The notes below the pieces were generated by a model. The model saw only the letters and a list, made by a program, of their open reading frames with translations, made no database searches and was not told where the DNA came from. The position numbers and the translations under genes were made by a program. DNA of 64,000 nt from Sphingobium sp. (GTDB lineage: Bacteria > Pseudomonadota > Alphaproteobacteria > Sphingomonadales > Sphingomonadaceae): the NCBI GenBank assembly GCA_017745115.1, contig JAGIAA010000011.1, positions 1 through 64,000 on the forward strand. The letters are read 5' to 3'. Position 1 is the stretch's first letter. Every line of letters starts with the position of its first letter. Shown here in pieces: positions 26,649 to 39,215 of this stretch.

Positions 26649-28112
26649 ATGTCCGATCGCGATCTTGCCGAAGTCCTCAAGCTGGTCGAACAGATCCAGC
26701 CGGCATTGCAGCGCGGCGACCGCATCACTCTAAACGATATTATCCGGCAACTCGTCGCGGCCCACGCGCCGATGGGCGATCAGTGGGAGCAGCTGGCCCA
26801 GATCGCGGCCGGCAACGGCGAACACCGGCTGGCCATGCTGGCCATCGATCTCTTCGTCGACTATTGGGGAGGGCGTCCGTCCGCGCAGTTCAAGAAAGCC
26901 GCGTTTCTGACGCTTCTGAACAACTGGCGAGATGCCGATGTTTTGTTCCAGACGGTCCCCGAGAATGTCCCCGACCCTGTCTCGAATATCTATCGGAAGG
27001 GATCGGCTGCACTGAATCTTGGCCGGATCGACGAGGCGCGAGCTTTATTCGAACGGCTGATACGCATGCGCCCCACCATGGGCTTCGCATGGTCCTCACT
27101 CGCCATGACGGTCGATTTCTCGCGCGAGCCGGAGCTTGCCGAGCGCCTGATCGCCAATGCCGCAACCGCGGACACCGGCCCGCTTCTGCAGCGCATTCCC
27201 TATCGTTATGCATTGGGCAAGGCGCATGCCGACCGCGGCGAACATGCGCTCGCCTTCGAGGCTTTTGCGAGCGGCGCGCGTCTGACGAGATCAACGGTCG
27301 ATTATGACATCCAGGCAGACCGCGCGGCCGCCACAAGAGCAACTGAGGGCTATACGGCAGACCGCATTGCTGCACTCACCAGCCAGCAGACCGAGGCGAC
27401 GGGCCGAACCATTTTCGTGACCGGCCTGCCGCGATCGGGGACGACGCTCGTCGAGCAGATTCTCACCAGCCATAGCGCCGTCAGCGACGGCGGAGAGACG
27501 GCACGGCTATTCCTGCTCGCCGATGAGGTGAGCGGCACGGATTGGCATGCGCTTGCGCGTCATGTCGATGCGAAGGGCATCGCATCGCCCGCGCGTCTCT
27601 GGGACTACTGGCTGGACGAACTCTATCCCGCGTCCGGGCGGATCGTCGACAAGACGCTCGAGGCGAGCCGCTTCCTCGGCCTCGCTGCCGGCCTGCTGCC
27701 GGAGGCACCCTTGATCTGGATGACACGCGATCCGCTCGACTGCGCTTGGTCGTGCTTCCGCACCAGTTTCGCCGGTACCGCCATAGCCTGGAGCAATGAC
27801 CTCGCGGAGATCGCGGCTCATTTTCGCTTGGAGGACGAGCTTCTCGCACGATGGCAGGAACTGCTCGGCGACCGGCTCCTCGTGCTGCCCTACGAGGCGC
27901 TGGTGACCGATCCGGCCACATGGATCCCGCGCCTGCTGGCACATTGCGGCCTCCTGGCCGAACCGCAGGTCTTCGTACCTCACGAAAACCGGCGGCCAGT
28001 GATGACCGCCAGCATGGTCCAGGTCCGCCAGCCGATAAACCGGACGGCGATCGGCGCGGCGGAGCCCTATCGCGAGTTTCTGCAGCCCTTCATCGACGCT
28101 TATTACGGCTAG
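26649..28112 (+). CDS. TPR-containing sulfotransferase
   Basis: A 487-residue two-part protein. Residues up to about 240 are TPR-like helices (GSAALNLGRIDEARALFERL). From about 255 there is a sulfotransferase domain opening with the PAPS-binding loop FVTGLPRSGTTLVEQIL and continuing with IVDKTLEASRFLG and WMTRDPLDCAWSCFRT, the 3'-phosphate-binding region. It would transfer sulfate from PAPS to a glycan, lipid or peptide. It lies on the plus strand inside the minus-strand glycogen cluster, between glgC and the glgA group. The ribosome site is weak. Confidence 0.85.
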   Translation: MSDRDLAEVLKLVEQIQPALQRGDRITLNDIIRQLVAAHAPMGDQWEQLAQIAAGNGEHRLAMLAIDLFVDYWGGRPSAQFKKAAFLTLLNNWRDADVLFQTVPENVPDPVSNIYRKGSAALNLGRIDEARALFERLIRMRPTMGFAWSSLAMTVDFSREPELAERLIANAATADTGPLLQRIPYRYALGKAHADRGEHALAFEAFASGARLTRSTVDYDIQADRAAATRATEGYTADRIAALTSQQTEATGRTIFVTGLPRSGTTLVEQILTSHSAVSDGGETARLFLLADEVSGTDWHALARHVDAKGIASPARLWDYWLDELYPASGRIVDKTLEASRFLGLAAGLLPEAPLIWMTRDPLDCAWSCFRTSFAGTAIAWSNDLAEIAAHFRLEDELLARWQELLGDRLLVLPYEALVTDPATWIPRLLAHCGLLAEPQVFVPHENRRPVMTASMVQVRQPINRTAIGAAEPYREFLQPFIDAYYG

Positions 28113-28160
28113 GCCAATCCTTCGCTTCGGCCATGGACTGGCTCAACCTGGCACCCGACC

Positions 28161-29417
28161 CTACCCCAGCCGATCGATCATGGGCTTGGTGATCAAGCAC
28201 AGACCGCTCTCGGTGCGCCTGAACCGCCGGCCATCCAGTTCCGGATCTTCGCCCACGACCAGGCCTTCCGGGATGCGCACCCCGCTGTCGATGATGCAGC
28301 GCTTGAGCGAGGCGCCGCGGCCGATGTTGCAATATGGCAGGACGACCGCTTCCTCGACATTGGAATAGCTGCCCATCTTGACGCCGGTGAAGAGCAGGCT
28401 GCGATAGGCCGTCGCGCCCGAGACGATGCAGTCCTGCGAGATGAGCGAGCAGATCGCCGAGCCGCGCCGGCCTTCCTCGTCATGCACAAACTTGGCGGGT
28501 GCGGCGATGATCTGGTCGGTCCAGATCGGCCATTCGCGGTCGTACATGTTGAGTTTGGGCACCGTGTCGGTGAGGTCGATATTAGCTTCCCAATAAGCGT
28601 CGAGCGTTCCCACATCGCGCCAATATTCCCCGATCTCCTCCGCGGCACGGATGCAGCTCGACGAGAAGAGATGCGCGACGGCTTTGCCGTGCTTCACGAT
28701 ATAGGGAATGATGTCGTTGCCGAAGTCGCGCTTGCTGTCCGGCGTGTCCGCGTCGCGGCGCAGCTGATCGAACAGGAACTGCGTGTTGAACACGTAGATG
28801 CCCATGGAGGCGAGCGCCATGTCGGGCTTGCCCGGCATCGCCGGCGGATCGTCGGGCTTTTCGATGAAGCTTGTGATCTGCCCCATGTCATCGATGGCCA
28901 TCACACCGAAGCCCGTCGCCTGCGCGATCGGCACTTCGAGGCACCCCACGGTCACATCCGCACCCTGGCGGACATGCTGCTGGAGCATCAGCTCATAGTC
29001 CATCTTATAGATATGATCGCCCGCGAGGATGACGATGTATGTCGGATCGTGCGCGGCGATGATGTCGATATTCTGGAAGACGGCGTCCGCCGTGCCCTCG
29101 TACCAGTGGAACTCGTCGATGCGCTGCGAGGCCGGCAGGATGTCGAAGCTCTCGTTGCGCTCCGGCCGCAGGAAATTCCACGCGCGCTGCATGTGGCGGA
29201 TGAGCGAGTGCGCCTTGTACTGGGTCGCGACGCCGATGCGGCGAATGCCCGAGTTGATGGCATTGGAGAGCGCAAAGTCGATGATGCGGGACATGCCGCC
29301 GAAATAGACGGCTGGCTTGGCGCGGCCGTCGGTCAGCTCCATGAGGCGGCTACCGCGCCCGCCGGCCAGCACATAGGCCATGGCATCGCGCGCCAGGGGC
29401 TGGAATCGTCTCTCCAT
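28161..29417 (-). CDS. glgC: GlgC, glucose-1-phosphate adenylyltransferase
   Basis: A 418-residue nucleotidyltransferase making ADP-glucose from ATP and glucose-1-phosphate, the committed and usually allosterically controlled step. The pyrophosphorylase loop is [20 protein letters not shown]. Substrate blocks are [11 protein letters not shown] and IEKPDDP, and a left-handed helix domain closes the protein ([16 protein letters not shown]). A GTG three codons earlier (29426) has a better-spaced AGAGG and is an alternative start. It follows glgB by 52 bases. Confidence 0.95.
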   Translation of the reverse strand: MERRFQPLARDAMAYVLAGGRGSRLMELTDGRAKPAVYFGGMSRIIDFALSNAINSGIRRIGVATQYKAHSLIRHMQRAWNFLRPERNESFDILPASQRIDEFHWYEGTADAVFQNIDIIAAHDPTYIVILAGDHIYKMDYELMLQQHVRQGADVTVGCLEVPIAQATGFGVMAIDDMGQITSFIEKPDDPPAMPGKPDMALASMGIYVFNTQFLFDQLRRDADTPDSKRDFGNDIIPYIVKHGKAVAHLFSSSCIRAAEEIGEYWRDVGTLDAYWEANIDLTDTVPKLNMYDREWPIWTDQIIAAPAKFVHDEEGRRGSAICSLISQDCIVSGATAYRSLLFTGVKMGSYSNVEEAVVLPYCNIGRGASLKRCIIDSGVRIPEGLVVGEDPELDGRRFRRTESGLCLITKPMIDRLG

Positions 29418-29469
29418 GCCTGTCACCGCATCCTCTTCCCTTCGATCCCGGCGGTCCCGGCTCCGCCGC

Positions 29470-31619
29470 TCAACCTTCATAATGCAGCATGATCGTTGCA
29501 AGCGGCGGCAAAGTCAGAGCCGCCTTTCCGTCCTTCGTCATCACCACTCCCAGATTGCCAATGCCACTGCCGCCATAGTCGCCGGCGTCGCTGTTCAACA
29601 CTTCCTTCCACACGCCGTCATGGCCCAACGGCACGACATAACCCGAATGTGCGACGGGCGTCATGTTGGCAATCACCGCGACCGGCCGTGCGCCGGGCGC
29701 CTTGCGCATCCAGGCAAAAACCGAATTGGCCTGGTCGTCGACGATCAGCCACTCGAAGCCCTCGCCCTCGCAATCGCGGGCATGGAGCGCGGGCAGTTCG
29801 CGGTAGAGCCGATTGAGATCGCGCACGAGATTGCGCACCCCCTCATGCGCCGGTGCGTCGCGCAGCTCCCAGTCGAGCGCGCGCTCCTCGCTCCATTCGC
29901 GCCGCTGGGCGAACTCCTGCCCCATGAACAAGAGCTTCTTGCCGGGATAGCCCCACATCAGCGCATAATAGGCCCGCAGATTGGCGAATTTTTGCCAATC
30001 GTCGCCACTCATCTTGTTGAGCAGCGAGCCCTTGCCATGCACCACTTCGTCATGGCTGAGCGGCAGCACGAAATTCTCGGCAAAGGCATACATGAGGCCG
30101 AAGGTGATCTCGCCATGATGATGGCGGCGATAAACCGGATCGCGGCTCATGTAGTTCAGCGTGTCGTGCATGAAGCCCATGTTCCACTTGAAGCCGAAGC
30201 CCAGTCCCCCCTCGTGCGCCGGCAGGGTGACGCCCGGCCAGGCGGTGGATTCCTCGGCGATCGTGACGGTTCCGGGATGCTGCCCATAGACCGCCTTGTT
30301 CATCGCGCGAAGGAACTCGACCGCCTCCCAATTCTCGCGGCCGCCATCCTTGTTGGGGATCCATTGCCCCGCCTCGCGGCTATAATCGCGATAGAGCATG
30401 GACGCCACGGCATCCACGCGCAGCCCGTCGACATGATAGACCTCCGACCAGAACAGCGCATTGTTGACGAGGAAGCTCGAAACCTCGCGCCGCCCGAAAT
30501 TGTAGATCGCCGTGTCCCAGTCGGGATGATGGCCCATCCGTGGATCTTCATGCTCGTAGAGCGCCGTGCCGTCGAAGCGAGCGAGGCCGTGCTCGTCGGT
30601 CGGGAAGTGCGCGGGCACCCAGTCGACCAGCACTGAAATGCCCGCCCGGTGCGCGCCGTCGACGAAGCGCGCGAAGCCCGCCGGTTCGCCGAAACGGGCG
30701 CTCGGCGCGTAGAGCCCCGTCGTCTGGTAGCCCCAGCTCGGATCGTATGGATGCTCCGAGACCGGCAGGAACTCGATATGAGTGAAACCCAGGTCCACCA
30801 CATAGGGAATAAGCCGCTCGGCCAACTCGTCCCAGTTCAGGTACCAGTTCCAGGGATTGCGGTCCCATGACCCGGCATGGACCTCGTAGATGCTGATCGC
30901 CTCGCGCCGCGGATCGACCGAGCGCCAATGGGCGAGATGGGCCTCGTCGCCCCACTCCGCCTTGCCTGGATAGCCAGTCAGCGAGGCCGTGCGCGGCCGC
31001 ACTTCCGATGCGAATGCAAACGGGTCGGCCTTGAGCGGCAGCGTCGCGCCGTCCGGCCCGACAATCTCATATTTGTACGCGCGCCACTCGCCGATGTCGG
31101 GAATGAAGATCTCCCAGACACCGATGTCCTGACGATTGCGCATGAGGTGGCGGCGGCCGTCCCAGTCATTGAAGTCGCCGACCACCGAGACGCGCCGGGC
31201 GTTGGGCGCCCAGACCGCAAAATGAACGCCGGCAGCGCCTTCATGCTCGATGAGATGGGCACCCATCTTGTCGAACAAACGGAAGTGCGAGCCCTCCGCG
31301 ATCAGCAGGTCGTCGATCGGCCCCAGCACCGGCCCGAAGCTGTATGCGTCCGTGACCCACCAGTCGGCGTCGGTATTGCTGGCATGATATTTGACCGGCT
31401 GACGCTTTCCCTTGATCGCCCCTTCGAAGAGGCCGCGACCGTCGACACGGTCCAGCGTACCGAGCTTCTTGCCCTTGAGGTCGTGCGCCTCGACCTTATC
31501 CGCACCCGCGATGATCGTCCGTGCAAAACAACCTTCGGGCCCCTCATGGATACCCAGGATCGAGAAGGGATCGGCATGGGTTCCGTTGAGCAGGGAGTCG
31601 ATGGCCGATTTGGGTGGCT

Positions 31620-31623
<4 letters not shown>
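29470..31623 (-). CDS. glgB: GlgB, 1,4-alpha-glucan branching enzyme
   Basis: A 717-residue GH13 enzyme that introduces alpha-1,6 branches. An N-terminal domain (about 15-110), CBM48 ([20 protein letters not shown]) and the barrel are all present. Catalytic segments are [15 protein letters not shown] (nucleophile), [10 protein letters not shown] (acid) and [13 protein letters not shown]. The GTG start at 31623 overlaps the glgP stop (GTGA), giving translational coupling; the longer upstream frame is within glgP. Confidence 0.95.
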
Positions 31624-34040
<2,417 letters not shown>

Positions 34041-34046
34041 ACCCAG

Positions 34047-34109
34047 CCCCCGCTCTCATTCCGCTTTGCCGCAGTGCGGAATGACACTGCTTATCAAGCG
34101 CTGCGGGGG
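34047..34109. repeat. Nested inverted repeat upstream of glgP
   Basis: Inner arms 34056-34064 (TCATTCCGC) and 34076-34084 are perfect inverts, enclosed by outer arms CCCCCGC (34047-34053) and GCGGGGG (34103-34109). It lies between gpmA's end and the glgP start. It could terminate gpmA-side transcription of the other strand, shape the glgP leader, or be a REP relic. Confidence 0.6.
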
Positions 34110-34167
34110 TCTGCCACAATTCCGTTTCCAAAATCGGTTTATCCTGGACGGAAAATGACGCGGATGC

Positions 34168-34854
34168 TCAGCGCTCGGACAAATAATAGCGGTCGAGCGC
34201 CGTCAGATCGTCGGCGAGGTCGTAAACGATCGGCTGGCCGGTCGGGATTTCGAGCCCTGTGATGTCCGCGTCCGAAATGCCGGAGAGATGCTTGACCAGC
34301 GCGCGCAGCGAGTTGCCATGGGCCGAGATCAGTACGCGCTTGCCGGCCTTGAGCTCGGGCGCGATGCGGCTCTCCCAATAAGGCAGCACCCGCGCGATCG
34401 TGTCCTTCAGGCTCTCGGTCGCGGGGATCGGGATGCCCGCATAGCGGCGATCCTTCGACAGATCGAATTCGCTGCCGGCTTCGAGCGGTGGCGGCGGAAT
34501 GTCGAAACTGCGGCGCCAGATCTTGACCTGCTCCTCGCCATGCTTGGCCGCCGTCTCCGCCTTGTCCAGCCCGGTGAGGCCGCCATAATGGCGCTCATTG
34601 AGATGCCAGTCCTTCTCGACCGGCAGCCAGAGCCGGCCCATGGCTTCGAGCGCGAGGTTGAGCGTCTTGATCGCCCGGGTCTGGACGCTGGTGAAGCACT
34701 GGTCGAAGTCGAGGCCCTTAGCCGCCATCAGCTCGCCGGCCGCCTTCGCTTCGGCGGCGCCCTTCTCGGTCACGTCGACATCCCACCAGCCGGTGAAGCG
34801 GTTCTCCAGGTTCCAGGCGGACTGGCCGTGGCGAATGAGGACGAGCGTGGGCAT
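34168..34854 (-). CDS. gpmA: 2,3-bisphosphoglycerate-dependent phosphoglycerate mutase
   Basis: A 228-residue mutase interconverting 3- and 2-phosphoglycerate in glycolysis. The phosphohistidine loop is [10 protein letters not shown] (His9). Later active-site blocks are [28 protein letters not shown] and [15 protein letters not shown] with the second His. A GGAGGGAG site precedes the ATG. It is oriented towards the glycogen cluster but separated by a structured gap. Confidence 0.95.
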   Translation of the reverse strand: MPTLVLIRHGQSAWNLENRFTGWWDVDVTEKGAAEAKAAGELMAAKGLDFDQCFTSVQTRAIKTLNLALEAMGRLWLPVEKDWHLNERHYGGLTGLDKAETAAKHGEEQVKIWRRSFDIPPPPLEAGSEFDLSKDRRYAGIPIPATESLKDTIARVLPYWESRIAPELKAGKRVLISAHGNSLRALVKHLSGISDADITGLEIPTGQPIVYDLADDLTALDRYYLSER

Positions 34855-34914
34855 GAAATCGGGTCTCCCTCCAGCAACTGCCCGCCTGATAGCGGTCTTT
34901 CACATCAGTGCAAC

Positions 34915-34928
34915 TTGTCCGCGGACAA
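34915..34928. promoter_or_regulatory. Perfect 14-bp palindrome between gpmA and the DLH gene
   Basis: TTGTCCGCGGACAA is perfectly self-complementary. It lies in the 134-base gap between two divergent genes, 61 bases before the DLH start, where a dimeric repressor or activator could control one or both. No regulator gene is adjacent. Confidence 0.45.
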
Positions 34929-34988
34929 TCAATGCGCCAATGAGTTCGCCAACTCTGGGCGAGTGCGCAGCGACAAGGGAGAAAAGCC

Positions 34989-35705
34989 ATGGCCATCGAA
35001 CGCAAAGTCCACATCCATGACGGCCCCGGCGGTCCGTTCGAATCGATGTTCGTCGGCGATACTGCGGCGGGCATCCAGCCCGGCATGCTGCTCTTCCCAA
35101 ATTTCTTCGGCGCCAAGGAATGGGACTTCGCCAAGGCCGAGACCCTCGCCGCGCTCGGCTACAAGGTCCTCGTCGTCGACTATTATGGCCAGGGCAAGCG
35201 CGGCACCGACATGGCCTCGTCGGGCGAACTGCTCCACGACTTCATGGCCGACCGCACTGTCGTCAAGGGCCGCCTGCTCGACGCGCTCGCCGAGCTGAAG
35301 AAGCAGCCCGGCGTCGATCCCGAGAAATGCGGCGCGATCGGTTTCTGCGCCGGCGGCAAATGCGTGCTCGACCTCGCCCGCGCCGGCGGCGACATCAAGG
35401 GCGGCGTCTCCTTCCACGGCGTCTATGACGCCCCGCCCTTCCCCAACGCAAAGATCACAGCCAAGCTGCTGGTCTGCGACGGCTGGAACGACCAGCTCTG
35501 CCCGCCCGCCGCCAAGAATGCGCTGTGCGACGAACTCACCGCGTCCGGCGTCGACTGGCAGTTCATCACCTATAGCGACACCGGCCACGGCTTCACCGCC
35601 GACAACGTGCCGATGAACCCGGAAAGGACCTTCGGCTTCCAGCCCGACACCAATCGCCGCAGCTGGAAGGCGATGACGGATTTCCTCGCGGAGGTGTTCT
35701 TCTGA
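34989..35705 (+). CDS. Dienelactone hydrolase family protein
   Basis: A 238-residue alpha/beta hydrolase of the DLH family. The cysteine nucleophile elbow is GFCAGGKC (Cys120), with Asp168 in CDGWNDQLCP and His200 in SDTGHGFTADN completing the triad. True dienelactone hydrolases act late in chlorocatechol breakdown, but the family is broad and many members have other esterase roles. GGGAG precedes the ATG at 34989. It stands alone on its strand. Confidence 0.88.
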   Translation: MAIERKVHIHDGPGGPFESMFVGDTAAGIQPGMLLFPNFFGAKEWDFAKAETLAALGYKVLVVDYYGQGKRGTDMASSGELLHDFMADRTVVKGRLLDALAELKKQPGVDPEKCGAIGFCAGGKCVLDLARAGGDIKGGVSFHGVYDAPPFPNAKITAKLLVCDGWNDQLCPPAAKNALCDELTASGVDWQFITYSDTGHGFTADNVPMNPERTFGFQPDTNRRSWKAMTDFLAEVFF

Positions 35706-35726
35706 CGGCAGCCTTAGAACTGCCGA

Positions 35727-36377
35727 TCACTTCTCCGCAGCCACGCCATCCTTCTGCTTTTCGAAGCCGACGCGGATCGTCCGTACATAGGATATGCGCT
35801 TTTTTTCGAGATTGGTTTCGACGAGAGAATCCCACAGCAGGGGGAGTTGCTTGCAAGCGATTTTCTGCATCTGGGTAACGACGGCATTCAGCTTACCTTG
35901 GTCCTTAACCGGGGCGCCCGGATTGCAGGCTTTGAGCATCCCCTGTTCATCGACCTCGACAGCCACTTTCACATATGATTGCGGCGGCAAGCCTTCAGGG
36001 ACTGCTGCCAGATCGACAATAAAGTCGGGCTGCTGAAGATAAATGGTCCCACCGCGGTCGGCTTGAAAATTGACCATGGTTTCGGCGACGCCATATGTGG
36101 GCTGCCCTTGGCCGTCCAATGCTGGTTTGTAACTGAACTTCATGGCGTGGATACAAACAGCTTTATTCAAGGCGGCATTATGCGTCGATAAAAGGACGAC
36201 GCACTGCTCGGGTTTGCCGTCGCGTCCCACGATCAATTTGAAAAATGTCGAACCGTCTGTCGCCTTGGTGTCGCCGGAATAATGAAGATAAAACCAACCC
36301 ATGTTGTTGGCTCGAGGCACCACGTCTTGAGGTACTGATGCTGCGGCGGCCCAAATAAGAATGACTGGCAAGCTCAT
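35727..36377 (-). CDS. Secreted protein with two TonB C-terminal-like domains
   Basis: A 216-residue exported protein with a short signal sequence (LPVILIWAAAASVP). It has a first TonB-C-like domain (FFKLIVGRDGKPEQCVVLLS, then FSYKPALDGQGQP) and a second, more divergent one (YVKVAVEVDEQGMLKACNPG). It has no N-terminal membrane anchor or Pro-rich spacer like real TonB, so it is probably a periplasmic TonB-C homologue of unknown function. Its ATG directly follows the stop of the M14 peptidase gene (TGAATG), so the genes are coupled. Confidence 0.65.
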   Translation of the reverse strand: MSLPVILIWAAAASVPQDVVPRANNMGWFYLHYSGDTKATDGSTFFKLIVGRDGKPEQCVVLLSTHNAALNKAVCIHAMKFSYKPALDGQGQPTYGVAETMVNFQADRGGTIYLQQPDFIVDLAAVPEGLPPQSYVKVAVEVDEQGMLKACNPGAPVKDQGKLNAVVTQMQKIACKQLPLLWDSLVETNLEKKRISYVRTIRVGFEKQKDGVAAEK

Positions 36378-37520
36378 TCAGATCTCTCCGATCATCTCCG
36401 CGAGCGTCGCCAAACAGTCTCGTGCGAGCTGCTGGGACCGCTCGGGACTCCAGCCTTGTGCCGGATCGGGCAGGTCGTCATTATCCTTGAACGGCATTTC
36501 CAGCGTCATTGCGACGGCGCCGTAGCGCTCTGCGATCTGCGAGGTGGCCATGGACAGATTGGCCTTGCCCGGCGGCGCTTCGGCATAGCCAAGGCGCGTC
36601 TGGAAATCGGGCGTGCGCACCGCCAGAAGATCGCGATATTTGCGAAATGCCGCGATCTGATCGGGGCGGATCGATGGAATGCCCTCGAAGCCGGCAAGGA
36701 ACACGGCAGCGATCGCCTCGTCGCCATGCACGTCCATTGCGAAGGCGACGCCGGTCTGATCCATCCGGTTGCGCACGCACAGCACCTCGCGCGACTTCTC
36801 CGCGCTGGGGGCATGCCATTCGCGGTTGAGATTGACGCCGACCGCATTGGTTCGTAAATGACCACGGAACGAGCCATCGGGGTTCATGTTCGGCACGATA
36901 TACAGCTTTGCCGCGCCCAGCAGCTTCCGCGCATGAGGATTGGCCGGATCGGTCAGCATGTCGATCGCGCCTTCCATCCACCATTCCGCCATGCTCTCGC
37001 CCGGATGCTGGCGCGCGATGATCCAGACCGGCTTGTCGCCCGTGCCCATCTCCAGGCAGTCGATCGCGCGCCCGTCGAGCGTGGTGCCGAGTTGGCGCAG
37101 CGTCACGCCCGGGCAGGACGCTGCCTGCGCGACAAGATCGGCATGCCGCTCGAGCGAATAGGGCGCGAAATAGGCGAACCAGGCTACGTCGCCCGCCATC
37201 GTGTAGCGCACGGTGAGCGTGCCGTTGTCTTCGCGTGCATCGTAACGGCTCGGCGCGCGTTCCCAGCGTTCGCGGTCCTCGGACACGCAGGCGGCGTAGC
37301 CGGGCCAGCCATCCGGATAGGCCGAGGCGCCCAGGCCGGTGATGCGCAGCGTCACCTCGCGGCCTGCCTCGGCAGCCACGCGAAAGTGGAACCACTGCAG
37401 GAAGTCGCTCTGTTCATCCTTGCGGATGGAGAGCGTCGCTTCGTTGCCATCGATGGCGTGGACGACGATGTTGCCGCTGTCGAAAGCTGCGTTGATCTGC
37501 ATATTTGAACGGCCTGTCAT
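36378..37520 (-). CDS. M14 family zinc carboxypeptidase (cytosolic carboxypeptidase-like)
   Basis: A 380-residue peptidase with an N-terminal beta domain (about 1-130) and an M14 catalytic domain of the CCP subgroup. The zinc site is H-P-G-E in [15 protein letters not shown] plus His in [19 protein letters not shown] and NLNREW bind substrate, and the catalytic Glu lies in TLEMPFKDN. No signal peptide is visible, so it is cytoplasmic. The ATG at 37520 overlaps the upstream stop (ATGA), supporting it over the ATG six codons later. CCP enzymes trim C-terminal residues from proteins; bacterial targets are unclear. Confidence 0.88.
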   Translation of the reverse strand: MTGRSNMQINAAFDSGNIVVHAIDGNEATLSIRKDEQSDFLQWFHFRVAAEAGREVTLRITGLGASAYPDGWPGYAACVSEDRERWERAPSRYDAREDNGTLTVRYTMAGDVAWFAYFAPYSLERHADLVAQAASCPGVTLRQLGTTLDGRAIDCLEMGTGDKPVWIIARQHPGESMAEWWMEGAIDMLTDPANPHARKLLGAAKLYIVPNMNPDGSFRGHLRTNAVGVNLNREWHAPSAEKSREVLCVRNRMDQTGVAFAMDVHGDEAIAAVFLAGFEGIPSIRPDQIAAFRKYRDLLAVRTPDFQTRLGYAEAPPGKANLSMATSQIAERYGAVAMTLEMPFKDNDDLPDPAQGWSPERSQQLARDCLATLAEMIGEI

Positions 37521-38134
37521 TGAATGGTGACTGTCTTGCCCGATTCGCCGGGATATTGGCGGAACAGCGCATCGGCGAGCTTGCCGGCCGCAATGCCCGG
37601 CTGCGCCGCCGGCGATCCCTGCTTGGCGGACGTTTCGGCACGGCCTTCCCACACGGCCTGATTGTCGCTCACTTTCCGGATCTGCACGCGCAACTGCGTC
37701 GTCACGACCGGCTTGGGCTTGCCCGAGAGGTCGATGCCGATACCAACGCCGACGCCGCTGCCATAGCTCCCGGTCGAGCCGCCGACGCCGACCGAAACCG
37801 GCGAACGCCGCTCGCGCGACGGCTCGATGGTCTCTCGCCGAATCTCCACGACGGCCCTGAACGTGGCATTCGTCGCCTTTTCATCCAGCACGAGGAAGCC
37901 GATGCGGGTCAGGTTAGCTGAGACCGCATTCGCGGTGGTGCGGAATTCGAGGCTCCCGGCATCGCGCGCCTCGGCGGGCGCAATGGTGATCGCCCCCGCC
38001 GTCGGCACCATCGGACCATTGAAAAAGCGCGTCACGTCGACCGACGGCACAGCGGTCATGCAGCCCGAAAGCGAGAGTGTCGCCGCCGCAGCGAGCGCAC
38101 CTCCCAGCTTCGACCAATTGCCTCGCTTCGTCAT
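37517..38134 (-). CDS. DUF4136-like lipoprotein
   Basis: A 205-residue lipoprotein with lipobox LSLSGC and Cys25. The domain resembles DUF4136: [27 protein letters not shown], a Ser/Gly-rich low-complexity segment ([17 protein letters not shown]) and [23 protein letters not shown]. The function is unknown. It opens a three-gene unit with the M14 peptidase (ATGA overlap) and the TonB-C-like protein. Confidence 0.75.
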   Translation of the reverse strand: MTKRGNWSKLGGALAAAATLSLSGCMTAVPSVDVTRFFNGPMVPTAGAITIAPAEARDAGSLEFRTTANAVSANLTRIGFLVLDEKATNATFRAVVEIRRETIEPSRERRSPVSVGVGGSTGSYGSGVGVGIGIDLSGKPKPVVTTQLRVQIRKVSDNQAVWEGRAETSAKQGSPAAQPGIAAGKLADALFRQYPGESGKTVTIQ

Positions 38135-38253
38135 GATGGAACTCTCCTGTCGGTCATGCGCCCTGTCTACAGCTTGTGCCGGGAGCCTGCACCCCTCATG
38201 AACGCACGAGTGCGGCGGACGACTCTATTTCTCGGAAATCGGGCCGCAACGCC

Positions 38254-38282
38254 TTGACTTTCGCGGGCGACCTCCATAGAGG
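38254..38282 (+). promoter_or_regulatory. Putative promoter of the L36 gene
   Basis: TTGACT and TAGAGG are separated by 17 bases, giving a predicted start near 38289, about 40 bases before the L36 ATG. No Zur-like palindrome is seen. Confidence 0.4.
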
Positions 38283-38329
38283 CCCGGCTTCGATTTTCAG
38301 CCATTACACGAGATTCTGGACGCCCGATC

Positions 38330-38455
38330 ATGAAGATCCGCAATAGCCTCAAGTCCCTCAAGGACCGTCATCGCGACAATCGCGTGATTCGCCGTCGCGG
38401 GCGCACCTACGTCATCAACAAGACGAACCGCCGTTTCAAGGCCCGCCAGGGCTAA
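38330..38455 (+). CDS. ykgO: 50S ribosomal protein L36, cysteine-free (type B)
   Basis: A 41-residue protein starting [18 protein letters not shown] and ending RRFKARQG, a clear L36 of the longer type. It contains no cysteine, so it lacks the zinc ribbon of the standard form. In enterobacteria this form (YkgO) replaces the zinc form under zinc shortage; in many alphaproteobacteria it is the only L36. A rho-independent terminator follows. Confidence 0.93.
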   Translation: MKIRNSLKSLKDRHRDNRVIRRRGRTYVINKTNRRFKARQG

Positions 38456-38498
38456 GCGACACGCAGGGCCGATCGGCCTTGCCAACGGGATACGGAAC

Positions 38499-38526
38499 GC
38501 CCGGCCAGTTTCTGGTCGGGCTTTTT
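38499..38526 (+). terminator. Rho-independent terminator after L36
   Basis: A ten-pair stem (GCCCGGCCAG with CTGGTCGGGC, one G-T pair), loop TTT and a run of five T. Confidence 0.88.
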
Positions 38527-38575
38527 GTCGTCTCGTGAACGGGCAGAGAAGTGCCGCGTGCCCCGTGCAGTGTAT

Positions 38576-39136
38576 CTAACCTCCTACGGCCTTAGCCGCT
38601 CCCAGATGAGCGCTCCATCCGTCGATCAGGATATCGAGCGCGACGACGAAACTGTCGCGATCGGAACCGACGGCATGCGGGGTGGCGGATCGCAATGTCG
38701 TCCAGCCCGTCACCAGCGCTTGCACCGAACGCTGGGCAACAACGGCCCGCGCCTTCGGCAATCCCAGGGTGGAGAGCGTATGAAGGACGCGGTCAAGCGC
38801 CTCCTCCGCAAGGCTGGCCTGGGGGCGAGCGATGACGATGAGCTGTCGCGCATCGGTGATGGTGATTTGGGCATCCCAAAGCGACAGGCCGAAATCATGC
38901 AGCCATGTACGCCAGTCCGCTGAAGGAGGGATCGCGTCTAAGCACGCTCGGAAGATGGAGGCCGACATGAGCCCAAGGAGCGTCTCTTTATCTTTCACGT
39001 GCCAGTAGAGTGAGGAGACCGTGACGCCCAGGCGTGCCGCGACTTTGCGCAGACTGACTGCATCCAGCCCCTCCTCGGTGAGCAGAGCCACGGCTTCGCG
39101 GACGATCTGATTCTGATCCAGCTTTGAAAAGGACAT
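38576..39136 (-). CDS. TetR-family transcriptional regulator
   Basis: A 186-residue regulator with an N-terminal TetR helix-turn-helix (IVREAVALLTEEGLDAVSLR, then AARLGVTVSSLYWHVKDKE) and a C-terminal domain like TetR_C of drug-responsive members (RQLIVIARPQASLAEEAL). The ATG at 39136 gives the normal start. It is divergent from the Rieske oxygenase gene, and a perfect operator-like palindrome lies in the gap, so it most likely represses that operon and itself. Confidence 0.88.
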   Translation of the reverse strand: MSFSKLDQNQIVREAVALLTEEGLDAVSLRKVAARLGVTVSSLYWHVKDKETLLGLMSASIFRACLDAIPPSADWRTWLHDFGLSLWDAQITITDARQLIVIARPQASLAEEALDRVLHTLSTLGLPKARAVVAQRSVQALVTGWTTLRSATPHAVGSDRDSFVVALDILIDGWSAHLGAAKAVGG

Positions 39137-39145
39137 GAAGCTGCC

Positions 39146-39195
39146 TTGACACCAAGTGGCCCGAAAAGCATTACACACAAAACGAACATTGTTCG
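39146..39195 (+). promoter_or_regulatory. Promoter and candidate TetR operator for the Rieske operon
   Basis: TTGACA at 39146-39151 is followed after 17 bases by CATTAC. Around the expected start lies the palindrome CGAACATTGTTCG (39183-39195). An operator over the start site fits repression by the divergent TetR protein. Confidence 0.5.
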
Positions 39196-39215
39196 ATTAG
39201 AAAATGGAGAGAGGC

